From: Pedobacter glucosidilyticus DSM 23534
Lineage (GTDB): Bacteria > Bacteroidota > Bacteroidia > Sphingobacteriales > Sphingobacteriaceae
Length of the DNA: 64,000 nucleotides
Assembly (NCBI RefSeq): GCF_000425145.1
Contig: NZ_AULF01000016.1
Location: 42,753-106,752 of the forward strand
Direction: 5' to 3'
A model generated the notes under the pieces. The model was not told the DNA's origin. It saw only the letters and a program-made list of their open reading frames with translations, and searched no databases. How positions within the stretch are numbered: position 1 is the first letter of the stretch; each line of letters starts with the position of its first letter. Shown piece after piece: positions 1 through 9,783 of the stretch. A program made the position numbers and the translations under genes.

Positions 1-1377
1 AATGAAGTCATCATCCATAGCCATAGCTTCATCATCACCACGAGCGGCTAAAGTTAATTGATCTTCAAAACGCTCTTTTTGGTCAATGGCATCATTTAAC
101 TCAGAATAAGCATTAGCAATTTCTTTACCCTGTACAAATAGCTCAAAACGCTCTACCAAACCTTCTGTAGTACGGTGTTTTTTAGCTAAAGGTGTCATTT
201 CTATAGGGTAATCGGTAATAAAAGTAGGTTGAATTAAGTTGTGTTCTACTTTCTCGCCAAAAATAGCATCAACCAATTTACCTTTACCCATACTAGCATC
301 AACCTCAATATTTAAGCTTTTGCAAGTATCTATCAATTGCTGCTCGTTCATCTGTGAAACGTCTATACCTGTATATTTCTTAATAGAATCATACATGGAT
401 AATTTCTCGTAAGGGCCAGCAAAATCAATTTCATCGTTCCCAACTTTGATAGTTGTTGTGCCATGAATAGCTGTAGTAACTTTTTCTAAACACTCTTCTA
501 CCATGCCCATCATCCAGATGTAGTCTTTATAAGCTACATAAATTTCCATGGATGTAAACTCTGGGTTATGGGTACGGTCCATACCTTCGTTTCTGAACAT
601 TTTACCAAACTCGTAAACGCCATCAAAACCTGCAACAATAAGTCTTTTTAGGTAAAGCTCGTTAGCAATACGCAAGAAAAGAGGCATGTCTAAGGTATTG
701 TGGTAAGTGTTAAATGGCCTTGCTGCTGCACCACCATGTATGGCCTGTAAAATAGGTGTTTCTACTTCCATCCAACCTTGCGAATCAAAATAATTACGCA
801 TAGTACTGATGACTTTAGAACGTGTTTTAAATATTTCTTTAAACTCCGGATTAACCGTTAAATCTACATAACGCATACGGTAACGCATCTCTGGGTCGGT
901 AAAGCCATCATAAACATTACCATCATCGTCGCGTTTTACAATAGGCAATGGTTTTAAAGATTTACTTAAGACCTTAAATTCTGTTACATGTATAGAAATT
1001 TCTCCGGTTTGTGTAGTAAAAACAAAACCATTAACACCAATATAATCACCAATATCTAAAAGCTTTTTAAATACGGTATTGTATAAAGTTTTATCTTCTC
1101 CGGGGCAAACATCATCTCTTCTGATATAAGCTTGGATTCGGCCTGTAGCATCTTGTAATTCCACAAAAGAAGCGTTTCCCATAATTCTACGGGTCATGAT
1201 TCTGCCAGCTAAGCTGATATTTTTATAAGAAGTTTTATCTCTTTCGTAATTTGAAGTAATATCTAAAGCATTTGCATTAATCTCAAATGCCTCTGCAGGA
1301 TAGGGATTGATACCTAAATTTCTTAGTTCTTGTAAAGACTGGCGTCTTTGTATTTCCTGTTCTGAAAGTATACTCAT
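1..1377 (-). CDS. lysS: Lysyl-tRNA synthetase, partial (C-terminus beyond window edge)
   Basis: Class II aminoacyl-tRNA synthetase that charges tRNA-Lys with lysine in the cytoplasm. Reading the minus strand from ATG at 1375-1377 gives 459 uninterrupted codons that run off the left edge; the family usually has about 500 or more residues, so only the C-terminal tail is missing. The N-terminal part holds the OB-fold anticodon-binding region (GRIMTRRIMGNASF, then IQAYIRRDD). The catalytic part shows class II motif 2 (FRNEGMDRTHNPEF) and the following EFTSMEIYVAY stretch. It lies 105 bp from the next minus-strand gene. The family call is secure. Confidence 0.95.
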   Translation of the reverse strand, partial: MSILSEQEIQRRQSLQELRNLGINPYPAEAFEINANALDITSNYERDKTSYKNISLAGRIMTRRIMGNASFVELQDATGRIQAYIRRDDVCPGEDKTLYNTVFKKLLDIGDYIGVNGFVFTTQTGEISIHVTEFKVLSKSLKPLPIVKRDDDGNVYDGFTDPEMRYRMRYVDLTVNPEFKEIFKTRSKVISTMRNYFDSQGWMEVETPILQAIHGGAAARPFNTYHNTLDMPLFLRIANELYLKRLIVAGFDGVYEFGKMFRNEGMDRTHNPEFTSMEIYVAYKDYIWMMGMVEECLEKVTTAIHGTTTIKVGNDEIDFAGPYEKLSMYDSIKKYTGIDVSQMNEQQLIDTCKSLNIEVDASMGKGKLVDAIFGEKVEHNLIQPTFITDYPIEMTPLAKKHRTTEGLVERFELFVQGKEIANAYSELNDAIDQKERFEDQLTLAARGDDEAMAMDDDFI

Positions 1378-1482
1378 TAATTTGAAAATTTCGGACAAAA
1401 ATAAGCTTTTCTTTGTTTATTTATAGTCTAAATACAACACCGAAAAGCCTATTGTTTTAATGAGTAAGAAATAGGGGATAAA

Positions 1483-1677
1483 TTATGAGTTACCTTTTGC
1501 TTTTTGAGCTATCAATTCGGCCAATAGAGGGTTTAACTGATGTTTTGTGATTAAGAAGTTAATGATTTCCTCGCAATCTGGTTTACCACTTTTTCTAATA
1601 GTTTCTATCCAATACTCTAAAGGATGACCGGTATTTTCTTCAATAGCGGTCATCAAAGTTTCTGTTGTTGGGTTCAT
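1483..1677 (-). CDS. DUF4287-like small protein
   Basis: A 64-residue protein of unknown function. The pattern ENTGHPLEYWIETIRKSG, then EEIINFLITKH, resembles the short DUF4287 helical domain (consensus roughly KTGKTPEEW...KSG...WLK..H). It has no signal peptide or membrane segment and is probably cytoplasmic. It stands alone between lysS and the DEAD-box helicase, all on the minus strand. The domain assignment is from memory of the family pattern and needs a profile search. Confidence 0.7.
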   Translation of the reverse strand: MNPTTETLMTAIEENTGHPLEYWIETIRKSGKPDCEEIINFLITKHQLNPLLAELIAQKAKGNS

Positions 1678-1732
1678 AGCCAGTGTTTATAAAAACTTAC
1701 AGCTATAATTTTGCCAAAAAATGCAGACTCAA

Positions 1733-3028
1733 CTAATTGGTTTCTTTTCTTTTTCTAAAGAACTTCTTTTTAGCAGTTGGAGCAGCATGATTTTTAACAT
1801 TTCCTTGTGCAGACTTATGCGAGATAGAAGCATTACTTCTTCCAGATTTACCAGTTTTTTTAGCACTTGGTGTAGCAGTAAACTTAGTCATCGGAAATGG
1901 GTTTTCTTCTGCTTTAGGGATAGTTTTCCCTATAATTTTTTGGATATCTTGTAAAAACTCTTTTTCATCTATATCACAAAAAGAAAAGGCTGTTCCGTTA
2001 GCACCAGCTCTACCTGTTCTACCAATACGGTGTACATAAGTTTCGGGGATGTTAGGGATTTCATAATTTACTACATAAGCTAAATCATCCACGTCTATAC
2101 CTCTTGCAGCAATATCTGTAGCTACCAGAACTCTTATTTTATGAGACTTAAATTCTTCTAAAGCCCTTTGTCTGGCATTTTGAGATTTATTACCATGTAT
2201 GGCTGCAGCTTTAACACCGTGGTTAAGCAGCATTTTTACCACTTTATCTGCCCCATGTTTGGTTTTCGTAAATACCAAAGCGGTTTTAATGTTTTTATCT
2301 TCTAAGATATGGATTAACAATTTATTCTTATTATCCCTATCTACCATATAAACAAATTGATTAATGGTATCTGCCGTAGAAGATTCTGGTGTTACTTCAA
2401 CTTTTACTGGGTCTTTTAATATTTCTGATGCTAGTTTCTGAATAACAGGAGGCATGGTAGCAGAGAAAAATAAAGATTGTCTTTTTGCAGGTAAAGCTGC
2501 TATCAGCTTTTTAACATCATGAATAAAGCCCATATCTAGCATACGGTCTGCCTCGTCTAAAACAAATAAACTAATACTTTTTAGGCTAATGTAGCGCTGA
2601 TTCATCAAATCTAACAACCTACCTGGGGTAGCAATTAAGATATCTACACCTTTAGCTAAAGCATCTGTTTGTGCTTTTTGCCCAACACCGCCAAAAATAA
2701 CAGCGTATTTTAAAGGCGTATTTTTACCATAAGCAGCAAAGCTATCTGCAATTTGTATAGCCAATTCTCTGGTTGGAGTTACAATTAAAGCTCTAATAGC
2801 TCTTGTACCTTTAGCTTGTTGGTGCGATGAGTTATGCAACAATTGGATAATTGGTATGGCAAATGCAGCAGTTTTACCTGTACCTGTTTGTGCGCAACCT
2901 AATAAATCATTTCCGTCTAAAACTAATGGAATTGCTTGTGCCTGAATAGGAGTGGGTTTGGTATAGCCTTCTGTTTGTAAGGCTTTTTTTATCGGATTTA
3001 TTAAATCCAATTCATCAAATGAAATCAT
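1733..3028 (-). CDS. DEAD-box ATP-dependent RNA helicase, RhlE-like
   Basis: ATP-dependent RNA unwinding, likely in ribosome assembly or RNA turnover. All core motifs are visible in order: Q motif ([10 protein letters not shown]), Walker A (AQTGTGKT), [17 protein letters not shown], the DEAD box ([13 protein letters not shown]), SAT (FFSATMP), then the second RecA domain with [12 protein letters not shown] and [10 protein letters not shown]. The last ~60 residues form a basic Lys/Ser-rich tail typical of RhlE proteins and probably bind RNA. The length (431 residues) suits the family. A second, distinct DEAD-box helicase lies at 11197-12528. Confidence 0.93.
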   Translation of the reverse strand: MISFDELDLINPIKKALQTEGYTKPTPIQAQAIPLVLDGNDLLGCAQTGTGKTAAFAIPIIQLLHNSSHQQAKGTRAIRALIVTPTRELAIQIADSFAAYGKNTPLKYAVIFGGVGQKAQTDALAKGVDILIATPGRLLDLMNQRYISLKSISLFVLDEADRMLDMGFIHDVKKLIAALPAKRQSLFFSATMPPVIQKLASEILKDPVKVEVTPESSTADTINQFVYMVDRDNKNKLLIHILEDKNIKTALVFTKTKHGADKVVKMLLNHGVKAAAIHGNKSQNARQRALEEFKSHKIRVLVATDIAARGIDVDDLAYVVNYEIPNIPETYVHRIGRTGRAGANGTAFSFCDIDEKEFLQDIQKIIGKTIPKAEENPFPMTKFTATPSAKKTGKSGRSNASISHKSAQGNVKNHAAPTAKKKFFRKRKETN

Positions 3029-3163
3029 AAATGGGGTTAAGGCAAAATCCCATTATTGATATCAAAATAGGCAAACCTTCTTTTTAAATTTTTACAAAGG
3101 TGCTTATAATTTCTGGGATTGTTGCTTTTGATGATGATGTTGTTACTTTTGAGGTATACTTAC

Positions 3164-3784
3164 TTACTCATTATCAGCTAATAAGCCTTTAACTAAAGAT
3201 TTCCATTGGAAATAAGAAAAACCCAAAAAAGAGCCTAAAGCAACCAATATGTTTCTGATTTTTCCTGCTAAACTATGTACAAAGGTATTGGGTGTTTCAT
3301 TTCTACCATGCACCAAAGCGGTAATTTTAGTGCCTTTACGTAGTACAGAAAAGGTAGAACTTGCCTTGTCATCAAAAAAATGAGCGGTTTCTGTATCAAA
3401 AGGAGGGCTAGCAGGCTTTACCAGCATAGAAAATATTTGTTCATCTTGCTGCTGGTTATTTTCTTCTTTTAGTTCTTGTACCTGTACCCAATCATACCCC
3501 TTTCCACTGTCTAAACCAGGGAAAGGGATGTTAATTTGAAAATAATCGCCTAAAGTAACTTGACGCTTTACTTCAATGCCGTTTTTATCACGTAAAGTAA
3601 ATTTAGTTTCTAGATGTTGAGTAACTAAATGCCAGTGATTTACATCTTTTAAGCGGTTTACAGCTACTTCATAAAACTGAATAGCTTCTTCTAAACCAGA
3701 TAAAGTAATGCTTTCTTTGATGTCTGTAGCTATACCTTTTTGTTGTTTAGGTATAATTTCGTTTTGATTTTCCATATTATCCAT
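3164..3784 (-). CDS. Hypothetical protein downstream of SDR oxidoreductase
   Basis: A 206-residue protein that I do not recognise. It is polar, with a Gln/Glu-rich N-terminus, and the last ~35 residues are fairly hydrophobic (AGKIRNILVALGSFLGF), which could form one membrane-associated helix. No signal peptide is seen. Its start (ATG at 3784, or ATG at 3775 giving MENQNE) overlaps the stop of the SDR gene, so the two are very probably translated from one mRNA. A link to the SDR is inferred from that overlap only. Confidence 0.75.
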   Translation of the reverse strand: MDNMENQNEIIPKQQKGIATDIKESITLSGLEEAIQFYEVAVNRLKDVNHWHLVTQHLETKFTLRDKNGIEVKRQVTLGDYFQINIPFPGLDSGKGYDWVQVQELKEENNQQQDEQIFSMLVKPASPPFDTETAHFFDDKASSTFSVLRKGTKITALVHGRNETPNTFVHSLAGKIRNILVALGSFLGFSYFQWKSLVKGLLADNE

Positions 3785-4655
3785 TTACTACTTCGCCACC
3801 ATTAGGATGCATCATTTGTCCGGAGATATAAGAAGACTCATCAGAAGCTAAGAAAACATAGCAATAAGCTACTTCATTGGGTTGCCCAGGGCGTTTCATA
3901 GGAACGTTAGAACCAAATTTAGAAACCTTTTCTGCATCAAAAGTTGCTGGGATTAAAGGTGTCCAAATAGGACCAGGGGCTACACCGTTTACACGGATAC
4001 CTTTTTCTACTAAAGACATAGACAAAGACCGTGTAAAAGCTACAATAGCGCCTTTTGTTGATGAATAATCTAATAATTGAGGATTGCCTTTGTAAGCTGT
4101 AACAGATGCTGTGTTAATAATTGATGAACCTTCTTTAAGATGGGCTAGTGCAGCTTTTACAATATAAAACTGAGAAAAAATATTGGTTCTGAAAGTTTGT
4201 TCTAGTTGCGATGAGCTTATATCCTCGATACTTTCTTGCGGGAATTGTACAGCAGCATTATTCACCAAAATATCAATTTTACCAAATTTCTCTATGGTTT
4301 TATCAATAATCAATTGGCAGTGTTTTTCTTCAGAAATATCACCTGCAATTAATAAACAGGCTGTACCATATTCTTCAACTTCTTTTTTGGTGAGTTCTGC
4401 ATCTTCAAATTCATTTAAGAAGGAAATAACTACATGAGCACCTTCTTTAGCGTAGGCAACGGCAACAGCTCTTCCTATACCGCTATCTCCACCGGTTATA
4501 ATAGCAACTTTTCCATTTAAACGTTTCCCGGTTTGTATAACACTTTCAAATTCTGGTTTCGGATTCATTTCCGATTCAATACCTGGTTGCTGGTTTTGCT
4601 CTTGTGCTGGTAATGTTTGTTCGTTTTTCATAGCGTGATGTTTTTCGGTAATCAT
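3777..4655 (-). CDS. SDR family oxidoreductase (general stress protein 39-like)
   Basis: NAD(P)-dependent short-chain dehydrogenase/reductase. It shows the dinucleotide-binding motif TGGDSGIG, the NNAA motif, a Ser in NTASV and the catalytic YSSTK (YxxxK). The N-terminal extension of ~45 polar residues (Gln/Glu/Pro-rich) before the Rossmann fold is typical of the YghA/GsiB-neighbour (general stress protein 39) branch, whose substrate is not established. An alternative start is ATG at 4631. The gene overlaps the start of the next minus-strand ORF by 8 bp, so a two-gene operon is likely. Confidence 0.9.
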   Translation of the reverse strand: MITEKHHAMKNEQTLPAQEQNQQPGIESEMNPKPEFESVIQTGKRLNGKVAIITGGDSGIGRAVAVAYAKEGAHVVISFLNEFEDAELTKKEVEEYGTACLLIAGDISEEKHCQLIIDKTIEKFGKIDILVNNAAVQFPQESIEDISSSQLEQTFRTNIFSQFYIVKAALAHLKEGSSIINTASVTAYKGNPQLLDYSSTKGAIVAFTRSLSMSLVEKGIRVNGVAPGPIWTPLIPATFDAEKVSKFGSNVPMKRPGQPNEVAYCYVFLASDESSYISGQMMHPNGGEVVNG

Positions 4656-4722
4656 GCTATTTTTGTACCAAACCTGTTCTTTAGGCAGATATTAAACTTA
4701 TATTGTACAAAAATTAGAAAAG

Positions 4723-5670
4723 ATGAATTTTAAGCTGGGCGAATTTGTAAGATTTGTTGATGAAAATAGAGAAGGTTATATCACCAAAATTATTGATGAG
4801 CAGTTGGTAGGTGTAACAGGTGAAGATGATTTTGAGATTCCTGTTTTAGTTACACATATTACCCGTGTTCATGGACGTCAGTATCAGGATGTTGAAGATT
4901 TAACTAGCATTGCGCCCCAGCAAACTGTGGCGGATAATTTTGTTAAAAGAGGTATTCATTTAGCGGTTATCCCTGATGCCAACAAGGGGTCTATTGTACA
5001 TTTTTATATTATCAATGAAACTTCTTTTCAGCTTTTAACAGCTGTGCAAGCAGATAAAAATAATAAAATAAAAGGCGAGTTTGCGGGTTTGATAGAGCCT
5101 CATCAAAACAGAAAAATTTATTCGGCAGCTTTGCCAGAATTAGATATTTGGCCTACTTTACATATTCAAGTTTTAACTTATGCTACGCAGGATGTTAAAT
5201 CTTTAGAGCCTTTAAACACGAGTTTTAAATTTAAGGCTAAGGATTTTTCTGGTGCTAAAGTAAATGTGCCACAAATAAAGCAAAATGGTTGGTTGTTAAG
5301 GATTGATGAAGACGAGCTTAAAATAGATGTTAACAAATTAAAAGAAAGCTTTTTTAAACCTAGCACAGAAAAAATAGCCTTAGAAAGGCCAGCCAAAGAA
5401 CTTGACTTGCATATAGAAAAGTTGAGAGAAGATTATCAGTTTTTAAATAAAAACGAGATTTTAACCATTCAACAAGACATCTTTACAAAGAGTTTAGATG
5501 CTGCAATAGCACATAAATATCCTCAAATGATTTTTATCCATGGGGTAGGCAACGGTGTTTTAAGAGATTTTATTCACAAAACGGTAAGTAAGCATCCGCA
5601 AGTAAAAACCTTTATGGATGCTCAAAGGGAAAAGTTTGGCTATGGTGCTACTCAAGTTGTTTTTAAATAA
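4723..5670 (+). CDS. DUF2027 and Smr domain protein
   Basis: A 315-residue protein with two recognisable parts. The N-terminal DUF2027 region starts MNFKLGEFVRFVDENREG and resembles the equivalent segment of other Bacteroidota Smr proteins. The C-terminal Smr (small MutS-related) domain covers the last ~80 residues: ELDLHIEKL, then a helix, then IFIHGVGNGVLRD, the usual LDLHG and HGxGxG landmarks. Smr domains are nucleases or nucleic-acid binders in MutS2-type proteins; here no MutS ATPase is attached, so the role is open. It is divergent from the SDR gene with a 67-bp gap. Confidence 0.88.
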   Translation: MNFKLGEFVRFVDENREGYITKIIDEQLVGVTGEDDFEIPVLVTHITRVHGRQYQDVEDLTSIAPQQTVADNFVKRGIHLAVIPDANKGSIVHFYIINETSFQLLTAVQADKNNKIKGEFAGLIEPHQNRKIYSAALPELDIWPTLHIQVLTYATQDVKSLEPLNTSFKFKAKDFSGAKVNVPQIKQNGWLLRIDEDELKIDVNKLKESFFKPSTEKIALERPAKELDLHIEKLREDYQFLNKNEILTIQQDIFTKSLDAAIAHKYPQMIFIHGVGNGVLRDFIHKTVSKHPQVKTFMDAQREKFGYGATQVVFK

Positions 5671-5719
5671 AATAAACCAAATAATAGGGTTATACGTATT
5701 TTGAGTTAAACATTTAAAG

Positions 5720-6799
5720 ATGAAAAATATATTTACGCTTGTTTTTTTTATCTTTTTCGGATTTTCTTCTTTTGCGCAGTTAAAACCAGGTTTCATGGTT
5801 GATGAATATTTGGAAATGTTAAGCGTTTCCAGAGGACATATAGATACTATTATTCCGGGGGATAAAACCCCAGCATCAACACGGTTTAAAAAATCGTATC
5901 GCTCTAAAGAAGTGGGGCTTTTAAATAGATGGGAGTTATGGGAAGATGCCACAACTGCGGTGATTAGTATAAGAGGTACAACTGCTGATTTACCTAGCTG
6001 GATGGAAAATTTCTACGCCGCTATGGTACCCGCTACAGGAAGTATAAAATTAGAAAATAGCTTTACTTTTAATTATCAATTAGCTAAAAGCGAAGAAGCG
6101 AAAGTTCATGTAGGTTGGTTGCTAGGTTTGGCTTATTTACAAAGAGATATTTTACCAAAACTAGATTCTTTAGATAAAGTAGGGAAACATCAAATTTTGA
6201 TTATGGGGCATAGCCAAGGTGCTGCTTTGTCTTATTTATTGCGTTCTCATTTACATTATTTACAACAGCAGGGTAAACTTAATAAAGCTTTCCAATTCAA
6301 GACTTTTTGCAGTGCGCCACCCAAACCGGGTAATTTATATTATGCTTATGATTTTGAAGCTATTAACTATGGTGGCTGGGCTTTTTCTGTTATCAATTCG
6401 GCCGATTGGGTGCCTGAAACTCCATTTTCTATACAAACGTTAAGAGATTTTAATCCAACCAATCCTTTTGTTAATCTAGATAAAGCGTTAAAAAAACAGC
6501 CTTTATTGGTTCGCTTATATGCTAAAAGATTATTTAATAGGATTGATAAAAGTACTAGCAAAGCACAGCAAAGATTTGAGCAATATATGGGTACTCAGGT
6601 CTTTAAAATTCTAAAGAAAACTTTCCCTGAGATGGAAGAACCACAATACGAGTCTTCTAATGCTTATACCCGAGTAGGTACGCCTATTATTTTAACGCCA
6701 GATGAAAAATATTTAAAAGAACGCCCTTTAAAAGACGGTAAAGTTTTTTCTCATCACACCTATTGGGCCTATTATCAACTGGCTTTAAATCTAAAATAA
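5720..6799 (+). CDS. Secreted lipase, class 3 family
   Basis: Putative alpha/beta hydrolase. Residues 1-19 (MKNIFTLVFFIFFGFSSFA) form a signal peptide. The nucleophile elbow GHSQG sits in ILIMGHSQGAALSYLL, as in class 3 (Rhizomucor-type) lipases. Candidate remaining triad members are the Asp in SADWVPETPF and a His in SHHTYW near the C-terminus. The substrate is unknown. It lies 49 bp after the Smr gene and is followed within 20 bp by a DUF4268 gene whose promoter-like element (TATTTTTG, 6802-6809) sits just past this stop. Confidence 0.88.
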   Translation: MKNIFTLVFFIFFGFSSFAQLKPGFMVDEYLEMLSVSRGHIDTIIPGDKTPASTRFKKSYRSKEVGLLNRWELWEDATTAVISIRGTTADLPSWMENFYAAMVPATGSIKLENSFTFNYQLAKSEEAKVHVGWLLGLAYLQRDILPKLDSLDKVGKHQILIMGHSQGAALSYLLRSHLHYLQQQGKLNKAFQFKTFCSAPPKPGNLYYAYDFEAINYGGWAFSVINSADWVPETPFSIQTLRDFNPTNPFVNLDKALKKQPLLVRLYAKRLFNRIDKSTSKAQQRFEQYMGTQVFKILKKTFPEMEEPQYESSNAYTRVGTPIILTPDEKYLKERPLKDGKVFSHHTYWAYYQLALNLK

Positions 6800-6816
6800 G
6801 CTATTTTTGTGCCTTC

Positions 6817-7281
6817 ATGTATACAAGAGAAGAAGCCTCAAGAATAAAGGAAGAATTTTGGACTAGCTTTGGCAAGTATCTAGCGCCTCATCAATCAATC
6901 TTTGGCACTAAAGTAAATTGGGTTAATTATAAAACCGGGGTAAAGGATATTTATTTCAGGATGCAAGCTGATAAAAGAACCGCATCAATTTATATAGCCA
7001 TCACTCATGCAGATTTAGGTCTTCAAGAGCTATTTTTTGAACAGTTCCAAGAATTTAAGTTACTTTTAGAGCAAGCCTGTAAAGAAGAATGGAATTGGCA
7101 ATTACATACTCAAGATGATTATGGCAGAACCATATCTCGCATTGGCTTAGAGCTCAATCAAGTAAATGTTTTTAATAAACAAGATTGGCCGGCTATCATT
7201 TCTTTTTTTAAACCACGTATCATAGCGCTTGATGATTTTTGGTATGATGTTAAAGATAATTTTGTTGAGCTAAGTAGATAA
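6817..7281 (+). CDS. DUF4268 domain protein
   Basis: A 154-residue cytoplasmic protein, function unknown. The start ATG at 6817 gives MYTREEASRIKEEFWTSFG, the usual N-terminus of the DUF4268 family; the longer in-frame extension upstream overlaps the lipase 3' end and is rejected. A TAnnTTTG element (TATTTTTG) lies 7 bp before this ATG, so the mRNA may be nearly leaderless. DUF4268 domains also occur at the C-terminus of some restriction-like proteins, but no nuclease motif is seen here. Confidence 0.85.
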   Translation: MYTREEASRIKEEFWTSFGKYLAPHQSIFGTKVNWVNYKTGVKDIYFRMQADKRTASIYIAITHADLGLQELFFEQFQEFKLLLEQACKEEWNWQLHTQDDYGRTISRIGLELNQVNVFNKQDWPAIISFFKPRIIALDDFWYDVKDNFVELSR

Positions 7282-7346
7282 ATTTTTTTGTCTTGTTTCT
7301 GGCATCATTTATGGTTTATTCATGATGAACTAAAATTAAGATCATT

Positions 7347-7640
7347 ATGGATAAGTTGAAAAAATTTGCATTGATGGAGAAGATCTCACATGAGCTAGAA
7401 GATCTTAAAAATAGCCAAATAGCTGTTTTAAATAAGATGGCAAAGATTGAGATTGATAATATGGAGCTTAACAATAAAAAGCTTGAAGATAAATTGCCCG
7501 ATATGCATCAAAGTGCAGCCGATATGGTTGATAGTATTCAGGAAATATTAGGCGATTTTGAAAGTATTAAATCTTCTTACGAGAGTAAAAACAATATTGA
7601 CGCTTTAAAAGAGCAAGAATTAGTTAATAGTGTAAAATAG
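7347..7640 (+). CDS. Small coiled-coil protein, unknown
   Basis: A 97-residue, Lys/Glu/Asp-rich protein without a signal peptide. Heptad-like spacing of hydrophobic residues from about residue 9 to 60 (LEDLKNSQIAVLNKMAKIE) suggests a coiled coil. I do not recognise a family. It is the last plus-strand gene before a bidirectional terminator that separates it from hscA. Confidence 0.65.
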   Translation: MDKLKKFALMEKISHELEDLKNSQIAVLNKMAKIEIDNMELNNKKLEDKLPDMHQSAADMVDSIQEILGDFESIKSSYESKNNIDALKEQELVNSVK

Positions 7641-7774
7641 AAAGTACAGGGTTTAAATTATGAAGTACAGAGTATATAGACCCTAGAAGCCGGATATCTA
7701 GGAGATAATCTTAAACATTAAATAGAAATTCCTGAAGAACGAAGGGTTTAAGAAGTATTATATTGAGCCAAAAC

Positions 7775-7805
7775 AAAAAGAGCCGTTTCATGAACGGCTC
7801 TTTTT
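7775..7805. terminator. Bidirectional intrinsic terminator
   Basis: A perfect hairpin with stem AAAAAGAGCCGTT pairing with AACGGCTCTTTTT and a short loop. It lies between the coiled-coil gene (plus) and hscA (minus) and has A/T runs on both sides, so it can serve both. Confidence 0.85.
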
Positions 7806-7817
7806 ATTTTATGGGTT

Positions 7818-9656
7818 TTATATGTTTTTACCTTTCATAGCTTGGGCAATGGCTTGGTCCATTAGTCTTTCTGCAAATGGTCTGGTATATTCATTTAAAA
7901 TATCAATGTTATTTAAGATGGCGTCTTTATCTGCTTTACCTAAACTTTCTTTTAAAGCTTCAATAAGTTTTTGGGTTTCGGCAATTTCTGCTTCGTTTAG
8001 GTAAGCGCTGTTTTTAGCAATAAATCTTTCTGCGGTATAAACCATTTGTTCGCCTTCTGTTCTGGCTTCTATTATCATACGCTGGGCAACATCATCTTTT
8101 GCATGGGTTACAGAATCTAAAAGCATTTTTTCTACTTCTTCATCTTTTAAACCGTACGTTGGCACTACATCAATTTCTTGCTTTATACCAGATCTTAATT
8201 CCACAGCTTGTATTTTTAGGATACCATCTGCGTTAAGCAAAAAGTTAATATCTACTTTAGGGAAACCAGCGGGCATAGCAGGGATACCTTTTAAATCAAA
8301 CTCTGCAAGTTTTCTGTTCTCTTTTACCAAATCTCTTTCGCCTTGGTAAACTGATATTTTCATGTTTACCTGCCCATCTATAGAAGTAGTATATTGTCTG
8401 CCAGCTTTGGTAGGTACTTTAGAGTTACGCGGAATAATGACATCCATTAAACCGCCCATGGTTTCTATTCCTAAGGAAAGTGGTGTTACATCCAATAATA
8501 AAATATCTTTTCTATTACCAGCTAAAACATCAGCTTGTATGGCAGCACCTAAGGCCACAACTTCATCGGGGTTTATGCTATCGTTAACAGTTTTATTAAA
8601 GAAAGCAGCAACTTTTTGTTTAACCAAAGCTGTTCTGGTAGAACCGCCAACCATTACTACTTCATCAATATCGGTAATACTTAAGCCCGCATCTTGCAAA
8701 GCATTTTGGCAAGCTTTAATAGTTAAATCAACTTTATCAGCAATTAAGTTTTCAAAAGTATGTTTATCTATAGCACAAGCTATATCCCCAATTTTTTCGT
8801 TAAATAAGTTTTGATGACTTAAAGCTTTTTTAGCTTCCTCTGCTTTTAATCGCAAGGCTTGCATAGGAATAGCATCTCCAGCAAGATTATTTTGTGTTAC
8901 CCAATAATCTATAATGGCTCGGTCAAAATCATCGCCACCTAAAAATGTATCTCCATTAGTTGCTAAAACCTCAAAAATGCCATTTTGTATTTTAAGTATT
9001 GATACGTCAAAAGTTCCTCCACCAAGGTCGTAAACGGCAATGGTTTTAGATTCATCAGGATTTAACCCGATACCATAAGCTAAAGAAGCGGCTGTTGGCT
9101 CGTTCACAATACGTAAAACGTCTAAGCCTGCTAGTTTACCGGCATCTCTAGTCGCTTGTCTTTGCGAATCGTTAAAGTAAGCCGGAACGGTAATAACTGC
9201 TCTGGTAACTTTTGTTTTCAGGCTGTGTTCTGCTCTTTCTTTCAGTTCTTTTAAGATGAGTGACGAAAGTTCTATAGGGGTATAAAATTGTTCGCCAACT
9301 TTAATTTTAACTAAAGATTCATCGTTATCATCATCAATAACTTTATAAGAGAAATAATCCTCGTGTTTTTGGATGTCTTTATAAGAACGGCCTAAAAGTC
9401 TTTTAACAGAAAATATGGTGTTTTGCGGGTCGCTAATTAAGTATTCTTTAGCTTCATTACCTACAATGGTTTGGTTATTTTGGAAGTGTACAATAGAAGG
9501 AACCAAAACGCCCCTGCCCATATCATTAATAACTTGTGCATTTCCATCAGGATTGATAAAAGCCACCAAAGAGTTCGTGGTACCTAAATCTATTCCTACA
9601 ATAATATCCTCTTTTTGTAAAGAGCCTGTTGCCAGGTTAATTGAAACTTTAGCCAT
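7818..9656 (-). CDS. hscA: Fe-S assembly Hsp70 chaperone HscA
   Basis: Specialised Hsp70 that helps transfer Fe-S clusters from IscU. The 612-residue length and the short N-terminal extension before [13 protein letters not shown] match HscA rather than DnaK (about 640 residues with a long acidic tail). Hsp70 signatures are clear: [30 protein letters not shown], then the linker [17 protein letters not shown] and the substrate domain. The cognate iscSUA genes lie ~6 kb away (15180-17339), and no hscB or ferredoxin gene is beside it. Terminator-like hairpins flank it on both sides, so it is probably monocistronic. Confidence 0.87.
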   Translation of the reverse strand: MAKVSINLATGSLQKEDIIVGIDLGTTNSLVAFINPDGNAQVINDMGRGVLVPSIVHFQNNQTIVGNEAKEYLISDPQNTIFSVKRLLGRSYKDIQKHEDYFSYKVIDDDNDESLVKIKVGEQFYTPIELSSLILKELKERAEHSLKTKVTRAVITVPAYFNDSQRQATRDAGKLAGLDVLRIVNEPTAASLAYGIGLNPDESKTIAVYDLGGGTFDVSILKIQNGIFEVLATNGDTFLGGDDFDRAIIDYWVTQNNLAGDAIPMQALRLKAEEAKKALSHQNLFNEKIGDIACAIDKHTFENLIADKVDLTIKACQNALQDAGLSITDIDEVVMVGGSTRTALVKQKVAAFFNKTVNDSINPDEVVALGAAIQADVLAGNRKDILLLDVTPLSLGIETMGGLMDVIIPRNSKVPTKAGRQYTTSIDGQVNMKISVYQGERDLVKENRKLAEFDLKGIPAMPAGFPKVDINFLLNADGILKIQAVELRSGIKQEIDVVPTYGLKDEEVEKMLLDSVTHAKDDVAQRMIIEARTEGEQMVYTAERFIAKNSAYLNEAEIAETQKLIEALKESLGKADKDAILNNIDILNEYTRPFAERLMDQAIAQAMKGKNI

Positions 9657-9737
9657 AATTAATTAACAGGCTGCAAAGGTAATGAGTTTTAAATTAGGGT
9701 ATGTTATTAAAATGTCATTCAAAGGGATGTTAATGAA

Positions 9738-9769
9738 TTTTCCTGTCTAAAAAAGCTTAGACAGGAAAA
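9738..9769 (-). terminator. Hairpin downstream of pyrC
   Basis: A 13-bp perfect stem (TTTTCCTGTCTAA with TTAGACAGGAAAA, 6-nt loop) just after the pyrC stop on the minus strand. The T-run after the stem is short, so efficiency is uncertain. Confidence 0.65.
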
Positions 9770-9783
9770 AATGCTTGTAGTTA

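Noticed and set aside
1721..1954. Plus-strand ORF opposite the DEAD-box helicase
   Set aside because: It is an antisense shadow of the helicase tail with no start signal or recognisable protein.
7641..7774. Possible small gene after the coiled-coil protein
   Set aside because: No frame of useful length with a start codon; only the terminator is clear.
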